Source of the DNA: Nostoc sp. PCC 7524
GTDB taxonomy: Bacteria > Cyanobacteriota > Cyanobacteriia > Cyanobacteriales > Nostocaceae
Reading direction: 5' to 3'
NCBI RefSeq assembly: GCF_000316645.1
Contig: NC_019684.1
Location: 5,120,001 to 5,184,000 of the forward strand
Length of the DNA: 64,000 bases
Positions 45,259 through 54,821 of this stretch are shown in pieces; positions within the stretch are counted from its first letter, which is position 1, and every line of letters starts with the position of its first letter. Under the pieces are notes generated by a model, which saw only the letters and a list, made by a program, of their open reading frames with translations, was not told the origin of the DNA and made no database searches. The translations under genes were made by a program, and so were the position numbers.

Positions 45259-46557
45259 ATGATTCAATTGCGAAAATTTCAACAACTGGTTGCTTGGATG
45301 CTGTTAGGTTTACTGACCAGTTGGATTGTTAGTTGCAGCACAGCAAATGTTAATACAAACACCCAACAAGCTGCTTCTGGAACAGCAAATATTGAGTTTT
45401 GGACAATGCAACTCCAACCTCAATTTACTAACTACTTCCAAAATTTAATTGCGACCTTTGAGACACAAAATCCAGGTATAAAGGTTAACTGGGTTGATGT
45501 ACCTTGGGCGGCAATGGAGAACAAGATTTTAACAGCTGTCTCCGCAAAAACGCCACCTGATGTTGTTAACCTCAATCCAGATTTTGCTTCGCAATTAGCA
45601 GGACGAAATGCGTGGTTAGATTTGGATGCAAAAATCCCACAGGAAGCACGTTCCTCCTATCTCCCAAATATTTGGAAAGCCAGCACACTCAATGGCAAAA
45701 GTTTTGGCATTCCTTGGTACCTCACCACGAGGTTAACCATTTATAACACCGATTTATTGAAACAGGCTCTGATCAGTAAACCACCTACTACTTACGCAGA
45801 ATTAGCACAAGTAGCGCAACAAATTAAAGACAAGACTGGGAAATATGCCTTTTTTGTGACTTTTGTACCGCAAGATTCCGGGGAAGTGCTGCAATCATTG
45901 GTACAGATGGGAGTTAACCTCATAGATGCTGAGGGGAAAGCAGCTTTTAATACGCCTCAAGGTAAAGCAGCGTTTCAGTATTGGGTAGAACTTTATAAAA
46001 AAGGGTTATTACCGAAAGAAGCACTGACACAAGGCCATCGCCACGCTATTGATTTATACCAATCTGGTGAGACAGCTTTTTTGGCATCGGGGCCAGAGTT
46101 TCTGAAAACCATCGCTAATAATGCGCCGAAAATTGCCGAGGTTTCTGCGATCGCACCCCAACTTACAGGTGATACTGGTAAGAAAAATGTGGCTGTGATG
46201 AATATTGTCATTCCCCGCGATACTAAACATCCTGATGCGGCGGTGAAATTTGGTTTATTCCTCACCAATGATGAAAATCAATTAGCCTTTGCTAAAGCTG
46301 CTAATGTTTTACCATCGACAACTAAGGCTTTAGCTGATAGTTATTTTAAAGATGTGCCAGCTAATGCTTCCACCGTAGAAAAAGCCAGAGTTGTCAGCGC
46401 CCAACAACTACAGCAAGCAGAAATTTTAACTCCTGCTTTGAAAGATATTAAAAAGTTGCAAAAAGCAATTTACGAGAATTTACAAGCAGCAATGTTAGGA
46501 GAAAAAACTGTAGATAAAGCCGTAGAAGATGCGGCGCAAGAGTGGAATAATCGGTAA
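45259..46557 (+). CDS. Sugar ABC transporter substrate-binding lipoprotein
   Basis: A 432-residue extracellular solute-binding protein (family 1, MalE-like). The signal peptide ends in LLTSWIVSCST, a lipobox, so the mature protein is likely a lipid-anchored periplasmic receptor. The binding fold is shown by IEFWTMQLQPQFTNYFQ, TPPDVVNLNPDFASQLAG, FGIPWYLTTRLTIYNTDLL and AAVKFGLFLTNDENQLAFAK. No transporter gene is adjacent; the nearest matching permease is at 29829-30656. The sugar is unknown. Confidence 0.92.
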   Translation: MIQLRKFQQLVAWMLLGLLTSWIVSCSTANVNTNTQQAASGTANIEFWTMQLQPQFTNYFQNLIATFETQNPGIKVNWVDVPWAAMENKILTAVSAKTPPDVVNLNPDFASQLAGRNAWLDLDAKIPQEARSSYLPNIWKASTLNGKSFGIPWYLTTRLTIYNTDLLKQALISKPPTTYAELAQVAQQIKDKTGKYAFFVTFVPQDSGEVLQSLVQMGVNLIDAEGKAAFNTPQGKAAFQYWVELYKKGLLPKEALTQGHRHAIDLYQSGETAFLASGPEFLKTIANNAPKIAEVSAIAPQLTGDTGKKNVAVMNIVIPRDTKHPDAAVKFGLFLTNDENQLAFAKAANVLPSTTKALADSYFKDVPANASTVEKARVVSAQQLQQAEILTPALKDIKKLQKAIYENLQAAMLGEKTVDKAVEDAAQEWNNR

Positions 46558-46685
46558 GGACTAGATGGGGGAGGCAGTGCGTTGCGGATGTCTCCTCCGT
46601 TGTAGTAACTGCCTTCATTGGGCTATTGCCAATGCCTATCGCTTTTTCGCTATCTTAGAAAGGTAAGTATTTTCCAATAACACCT

Positions 46686-47267
46686 ATGGTTGCTTTTCCT
46701 GATTACACTTTCATGAGCGCAGAAGAATATCTGATTTGGGAAGCCACCCAAGAAATGCGTTATGAGTATTGGGATGGTGAAGTGGTGGCGATGACTGGTG
46801 GTACACGCAACCATAATCGGATTTCTCTAAATTTCGCAAAGTTTCTAGATAATGCCTTAACAGATAGAACCTGTGAAGTATATATTGTAGATGTCAAAGT
46901 AGAAGTAGAACCAGGGAGAAAGTATTTTTATCCTGATGTAGTAGTGACTTGTGATCATCGAGATACTGATCCTCAGTTTATACGATTTCCCAGCTTAATT
47001 ATTGAAGTGCTGTCACCGACAACAGAGGCAGTTGATCGGGGTAAAAAGTTTGCTAAATATCGCCATTTATCAACCTTGAAAGAATATGTTTTAGTGCAAG
47101 TAAATCAACCAATTGTAGAAGTATTTCGCCGCAACGAACAGGGAAAATGGGAGTTGTGGGAATATAATCTGGGTGAGATGTTAAGGCTGGAATCTGTGAA
47201 TGTAGAAATAGCTATAGCTGACTTGTATCGACAAGTACAATTTGAAGCTGAAGCTACAGAAAATTAA
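46686..47267 (+). CDS. Uma2 family protein (putative endonuclease)
   Basis: A 193-residue protein with the Uma2 core: MSAEEYLIWEATQEMRYEYW, FYPDVVVTCD with the key aspartate, LIIEVLSPTTEAVDRGKKF with Glu and Lys, and YRHLSTLKEYVLVQVNQ. It is shorter at the N-terminus than the family member at 37478-38119 and clearly a different subgroup. Its stop is three bases from that of the convergent folC. Confidence 0.9.
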   Translation: MVAFPDYTFMSAEEYLIWEATQEMRYEYWDGEVVAMTGGTRNHNRISLNFAKFLDNALTDRTCEVYIVDVKVEVEPGRKYFYPDVVVTCDHRDTDPQFIRFPSLIIEVLSPTTEAVDRGKKFAKYRHLSTLKEYVLVQVNQPIVEVFRRNEQGKWELWEYNLGEMLRLESVNVEIAIADLYRQVQFEAEATEN

Positions 47268-47269
47268 TT

Positions 47270-48562
47270 TTAATGGGGAGAATCAAAAACTATACTTCTG
47301 TTTCCTAAAAAGTGACCAATTAAATATAAAGAACCGCATAAAATTACTAAGTTATCTTTAGTATTACAAGCTGATTCTAGAGCCGATGATAAATCTAGGT
47401 AAGTTTGGCAATCACTTAATTCTGGACAAATATCATGAGCTAAATTGGCTAATTCTACAGTATTAGCTGAACTATGATCTGGGATTGGTACTAAATATAA
47501 TCGCTCATTTGGTCGTAGTAAAACTTGAAAAATATCGGCATGATCTTTAGTGGATAACATTCCCATTACCCAAGTTATATTTTGATAATTTAGAGTGTCT
47601 ACATAATCACGTAATACTTTAGCTGCGGCTGGATTATGTGCGCCATCAATTAATAATTTGTGGTGATTCCAATTAATCCATTGCATCCGCCCTGGCCATT
47701 TAGTTTTAGCCATACCATTAATTATTGCTGCTTCCGAAATCTGCCAACCTTTTTGTTGTAAAATTTCTAAAGTAGCTAAAGCCAAAGCCGAATTAGTTAA
47801 TTGAATTTGTCCCTGTAAAGGTAAAGGATATTTAATGAAATTGGTATTTTGAATAGTTTGATATTCTGCCCATCCTGGATGTATTGTTTGTGCAGGTTGG
47901 GGAGTAATTACAGGACATTGTAATTCTTGAGCGCGCGATCGCACCACTTTCTCAGCATCTGATGGTAATCTTCCAACCACAGTCGGACATCCAGCCTTGA
48001 TAATACCCGCTTTTTCCCCTGCAATCTCAGCAATAGTATTACCTAACTGCTGCCAATGTTCCCGACTAATGGAAGTAATCACCGTCACAAGCGGCTCAGA
48101 TATGACATTAGTAGCATCTAAACGTCCCCCCAATCCCACCTCTACCACTGCGACATCAACTTGGTGCTGGGCAAAATATAACCAAGCAGCCGCAGTCACG
48201 ACTTCAAATAGAGTGGGGCAATCATCATCAAAGTTTACAACCGTTTTAACTTCTAGTAATAACTTGTAAAATTCCTCAGCAGAAATTTGCTGTTCATTCA
48301 GACAGATACGTTCTGTCCAATTTACTAGATGAGGAGAAGTATAGCGTCCTGTACGATAACCTGCTTCAGTCAGAACAGAGGACAAATAAGCACATACAGA
48401 ACCTTTGCCATTTGTACCAGCAACATGAATCACTGGAACTTGGTGATGAGGATTGCCAATACTAGCTAACAGCCTATGAATGCGCGAAAGTCCAAGGTTA
48501 ACGCCAAAATGTTGAAATGGTTGGAGTAGAGAATCTATATTCACGAACGGGGAATTGGGCAT
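47270..48562 (-). CDS. folC: Folylpolyglutamate/dihydrofolate synthase
   Basis: Adds glutamate to folates (and to dihydropteroate if bifunctional). The 430-residue Mur-ligase-type enzyme has the ATP loop VAGTNGKGSVCAYLSSVL, YTSPHLVNWTERI, the second nucleotide motif GLGGRLDATNVI, ITSISREHWQQLGNTIAEIA with GEKAGIIK, and the C-terminal LIDGAHNPAAAKVLRDY. The set is complete. It starts with ATG 48562; the gene lies 89 bases after the DinG-like gene on the same strand. Confidence 0.95.
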   Translation of the reverse strand: MPNSPFVNIDSLLQPFQHFGVNLGLSRIHRLLASIGNPHHQVPVIHVAGTNGKGSVCAYLSSVLTEAGYRTGRYTSPHLVNWTERICLNEQQISAEEFYKLLLEVKTVVNFDDDCPTLFEVVTAAAWLYFAQHQVDVAVVEVGLGGRLDATNVISEPLVTVITSISREHWQQLGNTIAEIAGEKAGIIKAGCPTVVGRLPSDAEKVVRSRAQELQCPVITPQPAQTIHPGWAEYQTIQNTNFIKYPLPLQGQIQLTNSALALATLEILQQKGWQISEAAIINGMAKTKWPGRMQWINWNHHKLLIDGAHNPAAAKVLRDYVDTLNYQNITWVMGMLSTKDHADIFQVLLRPNERLYLVPIPDHSSANTVELANLAHDICPELSDCQTYLDLSSALESACNTKDNLVILCGSLYLIGHFLGNRSIVFDSPH

Positions 48563-48651
48563 AGATGAGGATACAAGTTAGCACAGGGGCGAACATTAAT
48601 ATAAACTTTTTCCCAATCCCCAGTCCCCCAAACACCGGGGCTACCTTGTAC

Positions 48652-50199
48652 TTAAGCAGAATTTTCCTCATTGCCATGAGCAAATAAACTCGGATCAAGA
48701 TAGTTAATTCGTGCCAAAGGACTTAAGGCTGCCAGAACTTGAGAGCCATAGCTACGGTTGACAACACGACTATCCAGTAAAGCTACAATACCTTGACTTT
48801 CGCGCACAGGTGCTACAGCTCGTTGTAATTCATTCAAGGCGGTAGGCAAGAGAAATAACCGGAACCAATCTTGATGCGATCGCTTGTAATGAGCTACCCT
48901 GCCAGCTACAAGGGGATGTTCTAAAGATGGTAAGGGTAAAGTGGCGATCGTTAACAATTGGGGCGCAGGTAAGACTGCTTGATGCTCTCGCCAAAACTCC
49001 CAACCACTTACTAAAATCCCGTTTTCATCCAAACAAGTTTTTTCTACCTGCACCCGTGAACCAAACTCGGCGGCGAGAATAGCTCCCACTTGCGCCTTGA
49101 GTGGCACATCTCCCACCAGTAATACTGTTAATCCTGGTGCTGTGGCACTTAAACATACTAAAGTTCGCACCTTATGAATAAATGCTGCTTGAAATTCCGG
49201 CGTATTGGGTAGGGGTAATTGGTAAGGGATGTATAGCTGAATGGCTTCTGATTGGCTATCAGAAGCAAACTTCAAGCAAGTGACATCATCCAAACCCAAA
49301 CGTTGACGAAACAAAGGAGCCTCAGTTTCTGACTCTAAGGCACTACCAATTAATACCACTGGTTGCCGTTGCCAAATGGGGGAGAGACTTTCAGCCAACT
49401 CAATTGGCGCATAATTTAAAGAAAATAAGCCTTGCCGCCGGGCAGTAGTCGCCCAGAACAGAGGCAAGGGAGAATGCTCATTGGTTTTTGAGAAGTCTTG
49501 ACAGAATTTTTGCCAAACTTCTGGTAAGCCCTCGACAGATTTTAAAGCTCCACACAGATGCTTGAAGATATCAGCTTCTGTCTGGGAAATTAAATAGCAT
49601 TCGTAGGGGTTTGCCGGATGCTTGAATAATTCCTGTGTTAGTTGCGCCCGTGCGTTGCGAATTGTCTCTGCTTGGTAAGGACAAGCGAGGATGAGTTGAT
49701 CCCAATCTTGGGGCTGAATACTTTGAGTAAGTTGCTCACGTACCCAATCTTCCAAATCATCTACCCCATCAATGATAGTAGGTATGCCTGGGGGAAAATC
49801 ATTACTAGGTGTGAGCTGTTTTTTTAACCAAGCTTCTGGGGAAGTGAGAAGTATTCCTTGGAACTCAGAACCAGGCCAAGCGTCACCTGTTCTGATTGGT
49901 TTGTTGACTTGTAGCCATTGTTGTAGGCGAGGAATTTCCACTCGCAACAACCGTTGTTGTACTGCTTCCGTGGCTACAATAATTACAGGCCCATGCCACA
50001 TTAAAGCGGAGGCAATGAAACTGGTGCGATACAGCCCTTGATAGCCGCAAACCGCCCCGACTTGAATTAAAGCACTACGTCCCAAACGTAAAGCCCGTGC
50101 TACCAACCGTGCCATCGTTAAGTGATGGGGCCAGGAAGGGAAACCCGCCTGCGATCGCAGGAAGTTATGTAATGACAAATGGACTTCTGCCTCAATCAC
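48652..50199 (-). CDS. Degenerate DinG-like helicase homologue
   Basis: A 515-residue protein related to the DinG/XPD superfamily 2 helicases but with decayed motifs. The expected Walker A is replaced by a segment with no GK(S/T) (SALIQVGAVCGYQGLYRTS, ~42-60). The DEAH box is IIDGVDDLEDW. Motif VI reads NELQRAVAPVRES instead of a QxxGRxxR. The C-terminal region keeps the DinG outline (SGWEFWREHQ, IATLPLPSLEHPLVAG, LLDSRVVNRSYGSQVL). The start is GTG 50199. It probably lacks helicase activity; the role is unknown. Confidence 0.7.
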   Translation of the reverse strand: MIEAEVHLSLHNFLRSQAGFPSWPHHLTMARLVARALRLGRSALIQVGAVCGYQGLYRTSFIASALMWHGPVIIVATEAVQQRLLRVEIPRLQQWLQVNKPIRTGDAWPGSEFQGILLTSPEAWLKKQLTPSNDFPPGIPTIIDGVDDLEDWVREQLTQSIQPQDWDQLILACPYQAETIRNARAQLTQELFKHPANPYECYLISQTEADIFKHLCGALKSVEGLPEVWQKFCQDFSKTNEHSPLPLFWATTARRQGLFSLNYAPIELAESLSPIWQRQPVVLIGSALESETEAPLFRQRLGLDDVTCLKFASDSQSEAIQLYIPYQLPLPNTPEFQAAFIHKVRTLVCLSATAPGLTVLLVGDVPLKAQVGAILAAEFGSRVQVEKTCLDENGILVSGWEFWREHQAVLPAPQLLTIATLPLPSLEHPLVAGRVAHYKRSHQDWFRLFLLPTALNELQRAVAPVRESQGIVALLDSRVVNRSYGSQVLAALSPLARINYLDPSLFAHGNEENSA

Positions 50200-50339
50200 A
50201 CACTTAAAATCCCATACAAAGTGACGTTTACTGCCAATAGCCCCATTTCTATTATGTTGTCAATTGGGGGTTGTTAGTTCCTCTGCCCATAACTGACAAC
50301 TACCACTAATTAATCTTCACTGACTGAATATCCTAAATT

Positions 50340-51302
50340 ATGCCAACTTACACAGGAATCTCTAGCGAAGCCTTCCGGCATCCACTAGATCGCCAAGCCG
50401 AGCAAGCCTTACGCAGTTTACCGGGATTTGATGTCATCGCTCGTAAATTTGTGGAATTTGTCTATGAACGCCCTCAGTTAGTCTATCTAATGGGCAACAC
50501 CATCCAAGTCGGGCCGCGCCAATATTCCACGATTTACCAGATGTTTCGAGAATGTGTTAGGGATTTGGACATTTATCCAGAACCCTCTTTGTTTGTACAA
50601 CAAAATCCGCAAGCGAATAGCTATGCCCTAGGCCAAGATCATCCTTACATAGTTATTAACACAGGAATACTAGACTTACTTAATGAAGCCGAAATTAGGG
50701 CAGTGCTAGCCCATGAACTGGGGCATATTAAATGTGGTCATACTATTTTAATTCAAATGGCGATGTGGGCGATGAGTGCCGCTTCTGTCTTCGGGGAATT
50801 AACCTTTGGCATTGGTAATTTTTTGTCTCAAGCCTTGATTTATGCCTTTTTTGAATGGCGGCGCAAAGCCGAGCTATCAGCAGATCGCGCAGCATTGTTA
50901 GTAATAGATGACTTAAATACCGTCATGTCCTCAATGATGAAGATTTCTGGCGGTAGTAGCCAATATCTCAACGAATGTAGTTTACAAGAATTTATCAAGC
51001 AATCAGAAAAGTATCAGGCATTAGACGAAGATGGGCTAAATCAAGTGTATAAATTCTTAATGTACAACGGCGCACAGGGCATGATGCTGACTCATCCTTT
51101 CCCTGTAGAAAGGGTGCAGTATCTACGCCAATGGGCAACATCATCAGAGTATCAAGAAATTCGCCGAGGCAACTATCAGCGATCGCCCGCCTCTGGTGCA
51201 GTAGATGTCACATCTCAAACCCCAGAAACCGAAGCCGAAATTTTGCGCCGTCAAATTGCAGAATTACGCCAAGAAATTGACAGAATCAACAAATCTGAAT
51301 AG
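50340..51302 (+). CDS. M48 family zinc metalloprotease (HtpX-like)
   Basis: A 320-residue membrane-associated peptidase. The zinc motif HELGHIKCGH has its ligands at H125 and H129, with the third ligand E178 in KAELSADRAAL. A hydrophobic region (~135-172) between these motifs may be membrane-embedded. The C-terminal part (~280-320) is a charged coiled coil (EAEILRRQIAELRQEIDRIN). It may degrade membrane or misfolded proteins; the target is unknown. Confidence 0.9.
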   Translation: MPTYTGISSEAFRHPLDRQAEQALRSLPGFDVIARKFVEFVYERPQLVYLMGNTIQVGPRQYSTIYQMFRECVRDLDIYPEPSLFVQQNPQANSYALGQDHPYIVINTGILDLLNEAEIRAVLAHELGHIKCGHTILIQMAMWAMSAASVFGELTFGIGNFLSQALIYAFFEWRRKAELSADRAALLVIDDLNTVMSSMMKISGGSSQYLNECSLQEFIKQSEKYQALDEDGLNQVYKFLMYNGAQGMMLTHPFPVERVQYLRQWATSSEYQEIRRGNYQRSPASGAVDVTSQTPETEAEILRRQIAELRQEIDRINKSE

Positions 51303-51638
51303 TCATTAGTTAATAGTCATTAGTTTCCACTTTCCCCCACCTGCGGGTAGGCTTACGCCATCGTAAGAGAAGCTGACGCTACATCTTCCCCTGCTTTCCA
51401 ATCCCCAGTCCCCAATCCCAGTCCCCAATCCCCAGTCCCCAATCCCCAGTCCCCAGTCAGAGAAAAAGAAATAGTTATCTAAGAAACTCCGCTTTCTTCA
51501 CTTCAGGTGTAGCCTCAGCATTAGAGCAATTATTTTTCAGATTTATCATCCTGTGAGAGTGGGAAAATCTCAAATGTGACTCCTGTACACCTGAATACCA
51601 GGTAACTAACATCTCATTCCGTCTGGGAACTGCTAAAT
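51303..51638. other. Intergenic region with heptamer array
   Basis: CCCCAGT/CCCCAAT units fill about 51398-51458. A fragment GCGGGTAGGCTTACGCCATCG (from about 51343) belongs to another dispersed repeat. The remainder is AT-rich up to ATG 51639 and probably includes the promoter of the CpxP-like gene. Confidence 0.6.
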
Positions 51639-52076
51639 ATGGCAATTAACTTTCCAAAGTGGCTATCTTTATCCTTAATAGCTACTATTCTTGCCCTCGT
51701 CCTACTGATGCCGAGTATTGCCTTGGCAGCACCTTTGGGATTTCATGCCCCCTCTAGGGCAATTATTAGCCCTGCTGTCAATGTTGTAGCTAACCTTGTA
51801 ACTAACTACCCTAACTTGTCTGATCTGGATTTGACACCCTTGCAACGTCAACAACTCCAAGCTGTGTTGCAACGCCGTAATAAAGAAATTGCGGCAGTCT
51901 TAAATCCTTCCCAACGCGCTCAACTGCAACACAAACTACATTCTGGTAATAGCTTCAATCAAGCTTTGGTGGCACTAGATTTAGAACCAGAACAACAGCA
52001 CTTAATCAAAGCAATAGAGCAATTCACTACATTGAAACTCAAGGCAACCTTAGCTAAATACTCCTTATCCTATTAG
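51639..52076 (+). CDS. Exported Spy/CpxP-like small protein
   Basis: A 145-residue protein with a signal peptide (SLIATILALVLLMPSIALAA, cleaved near residue 31). The mature part is all helical: LSDLDLTPLQRQQLQAVLQR, IAAVLNPSQRAQLQHKL and LVALDLEPEQQHLIKAIEQ, a layout like the LTxxQ motif proteins Spy/CpxP, which act as periplasmic chaperones or stress sensors. The gene stands alone. The function is inferred from layout only. Confidence 0.65.
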   Translation: MAINFPKWLSLSLIATILALVLLMPSIALAAPLGFHAPSRAIISPAVNVVANLVTNYPNLSDLDLTPLQRQQLQAVLQRRNKEIAAVLNPSQRAQLQHKLHSGNSFNQALVALDLEPEQQHLIKAIEQFTTLKLKATLAKYSLSY

Positions 52077-52284
52077 GGGCTGCCAATTGCAAAAATAAAC
52101 CAACCAATCACTGTGTAGCCAGAGTTCGGGGAGATGGGGAGGCAGGGAAAAAAGGGGAAAGTCCTCCCTCTTTCACCCTGCCCCAATGCCCCATTCCCAA
52201 AATTTTATTTTGAATTTTGTAGGCGCAAGCCTTCCCTACGGAGGCGTTAGCCTAGTCGTAGACTATTTTGAATTTTGAATTGAT

Positions 52285-52983
52285 TCATCTTCTCAAACCC
52301 CCTTGACGTTCACACTTAAAACCTCTACTTTCCCAAGCTGGCATATCTACATCAGTAAGCTTTGTCACATTCCCACATGGGGGTTGAATGAATTGACTCA
52401 CAACCGCCCATAATAAACTGCGTGTGATGTCCAGTGCCGTTTTTAATGAAGACTCATAATTACCAGGAACGCCAGTTTCCTGAACAATATCCAATTCTAC
52501 CCAAATACCATGAGCGCCTAAGAGAATTTGCGCCATCCATTGAGCGCGAGGTAAGTGAGTGGGGGAAGTGATTAGTTTGACTTTGTGTACTCCCCATCTC
52601 CGTAAAATTGGGATTCCGTAATAGAAATTTTCAAAGGTGGAATTAGCACACTTTTCTAGCCACACGTTGTGTAAATCTGTTGCTTCTCTTTGAAAAATTA
52701 GCCAGATACATGGGTCAGGAGAACCATGAGAAATTAAAATGGGGATTTGTGGATCTTGTCTGGCTTTTTGGGCAATATAAATTTCGCGCCGAATACTACC
52801 GCCAAGGACAAAAAAGGCATCCACTGGCTCCGAAGATGCAATAACTAGGTTTATGGTAATGAGAATTAACCAACCGCCAAATAGCAGACATAAAGCCCAA
52901 ACCAATTTTTGTAGCAATTGCAACGGTTTGCGAAATTTGCTATCCGGGGAAATTGATGAATTTTTAGTAAATTTGCCTCTCAT
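52285..52983 (-). CDS. YdcF/DUF218 family membrane protein
   Basis: A 232-residue protein when started at ATG 52983; the longer frame begins at TTG 52995. A membrane helix (~26-50) is followed by the DUF218 domain: DAFFVLGGSIRREIYIAQKA, ILISHGSPDP, STFENFYYGIPILRRWG, KVKLITSPTHLPRAQWMAQI. The family is implicated in cell-envelope processes, but the reaction is not established. It is single, in the minus orientation between plus-strand genes. Confidence 0.8.
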   Translation of the reverse strand: MRGKFTKNSSISPDSKFRKPLQLLQKLVWALCLLFGGWLILITINLVIASSEPVDAFFVLGGSIRREIYIAQKARQDPQIPILISHGSPDPCIWLIFQREATDLHNVWLEKCANSTFENFYYGIPILRRWGVHKVKLITSPTHLPRAQWMAQILLGAHGIWVELDIVQETGVPGNYESSLKTALDITRSLLWAVVSQFIQPPCGNVTKLTDVDMPAWESRGFKCERQGGLRR

Positions 52984-53306
52984 GACATAAGACAAAAAAC
53001 CTGCTGATTTTAGTCGTAAAAGACCAACACTTCAGACAACGAAATGCTATCTTATAGAATAAATATAGGGTGTAAATAAGACAGTTACACAACTGTCACA
53101 CTATTGTCACAGTGTTAGATTAGACTAACAAAGAAAGTGTCAAATCTGGGTAACAGTTTTTAATAAGCTAATGCAAAAGTTTAGCATAATTCAGAGGGGA
53201 AAATTATGAGAGCAGCATAGCTAAAAATTGAGTATAAAAACTTAAAAATTTCCCAAAAGCCTGATTGCTAAACTGACAACAACACCGTAAATCCCTGCTG
53301 ATATAC
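52984..53306. other. Divergent intergenic region
   Basis: These 323 bases between the YdcF gene and the S41 protease are AT-rich. CTAACAAAG and repeated TGTCACA segments (CTGTCACACTATTGTCACAG, about 53091-53110) could be regulatory sites. No gene or terminator is evident. Confidence 0.4.
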
Positions 53307-54644
53307 ATGAACCAATCTGCGAAACGTCACTCGCCACTCCAATTCGCCCTAATTGGAGGAGCGATCGCCACAACGGCCACTGTATCTGTATTTGGTCCCG
53401 CTTGGACTCGTAGTGTTCGCGCTGCCCTACAGGACAGTCCCAAAACATTAGTTGACCAAGTATGGCAAATAGTAAATAGTGAATATGTTGACGGCAACTT
53501 TAATCAAAAAGATTGGCTAGCAATAAGGCAAAGCCTATTAAGCAAAGAATACTCATCTAAAGAAGAAGCTTATGTAGCAATTCGGGAAGCTTTACAACAG
53601 TTGAACGATCCATACACCAGGTTCATGGATCCGAAGCAGTTTGAAGCTTTGACAAGTCAAACTTCTGGGGAAGTGTCTGGTATTGGCATCCGCATGGAAC
53701 TAAATGAACAAACCAAGCGTTTGACAGTTGTAGAAACCATAGAAAATTCCCCAGCTCTGAAAGCAGGCATTAAAGCAGGCGATGAAATTTTGGCGATTGA
53801 TGGCAAATCTACTCAGCAGATGAAAATAGATGATGCCTCCAAATTAATTCGCGGTAAGGCAGGTAGTAACATCACACTACAGTTAGGACGCAGAGGACGT
53901 AGTGCTTTTGATGTGAAGCTGACACGGGCAAATATTGAAGTGCCAACAGTGCATTCTACCCTCAAGCAAGAAGGAAACCGCCGTATTGGTTACATTCGTT
54001 TGCGTGAGTTTAGTGGCCACGCCGCAGATCAAATGCGCCGAGCTATCCGGGATTTGAATGGTAAAAAAGTTGATGCCTTTGTATTAGATTTACGCGGCAA
54101 TCCTGGCGGTTTATTGCAGGCGAGCGTTGAAATTGCCCGGATGTGGTTAGATGACGGTGGTATTGTCCGCACCGTTAACCGTAGGGGGGTCAACGAAAAT
54201 ACTAGAGCTAATCGCACTGCTTTGACAAAACTTCCCTTAGCCATATTGGTTGATGGTAATTCCGCTAGCGCCAGTGAAATTCTCACAGGTGCGCTCAAAG
54301 ATAATAAGCGAGCAGTAGTAATTGGCTCTCAAACCTTTGGCAAAGCTTTAGTACAGTCAGTGCATGAACTCTCAGATGGTTCTGGATTGGCTGTTACCAT
54401 TGCCCACTACTACACCCCCAATGGCACAGATATTAATAAGAAGGGAATTACCCCAGATATCAAATTAGAGTTAACAGAAGCCCAAGAGCGTCAGCTAGCA
54501 ACTAACCCAAATCTGATTGGGACTCAGAGTGATCCTCAATATAGCCGAGCGATCGCCATTTTATCGAATAACAACTTTGCCCAACCACTATTCAACCAGC
54601 CTTCTCAACCGTTGAGTATTGGTATCAAAGACTGGAAATTTTAA
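53307..54644 (+). CDS. Carboxyl-terminal processing protease (S41)
   Basis: A 445-residue periplasmic or lumenal serine protease of the Ctp family; cyanobacterial CtpA removes the C-terminal extension of photosystem II protein D1, while CtpB and CtpC have other roles. A signal peptide (~1-40) precedes a PDZ domain (~105-205; VSGIGIRMELNEQTKRL). The catalytic pair is S321 in GNSASASE and K346 in TFGKALVQ, 25 residues apart as in known Ctp enzymes. Which of the three Ctp types this is cannot be decided here. Confidence 0.93.
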   Translation: MNQSAKRHSPLQFALIGGAIATTATVSVFGPAWTRSVRAALQDSPKTLVDQVWQIVNSEYVDGNFNQKDWLAIRQSLLSKEYSSKEEAYVAIREALQQLNDPYTRFMDPKQFEALTSQTSGEVSGIGIRMELNEQTKRLTVVETIENSPALKAGIKAGDEILAIDGKSTQQMKIDDASKLIRGKAGSNITLQLGRRGRSAFDVKLTRANIEVPTVHSTLKQEGNRRIGYIRLREFSGHAADQMRRAIRDLNGKKVDAFVLDLRGNPGGLLQASVEIARMWLDDGGIVRTVNRRGVNENTRANRTALTKLPLAILVDGNSASASEILTGALKDNKRAVVIGSQTFGKALVQSVHELSDGSGLAVTIAHYYTPNGTDINKKGITPDIKLELTEAQERQLATNPNLIGTQSDPQYSRAIAILSNNNFAQPLFNQPSQPLSIGIKDWKF

Positions 54645-54821
54645 AGATTTTCGTTACCAGGTGTTCATGTATCAGCTCATAGTCAAAAGATTGTGAATCG
54701 GGAATACTAAAGTAAGGTACTGGGGACTGGGAATTGGGGACTAGGGAACAGAAAAAATCTCTTTTTTGTCTCCTCTCAACTCTTAAAGTCCTACATCCTC
54801 TCATTTACAATCACAGGCTCT

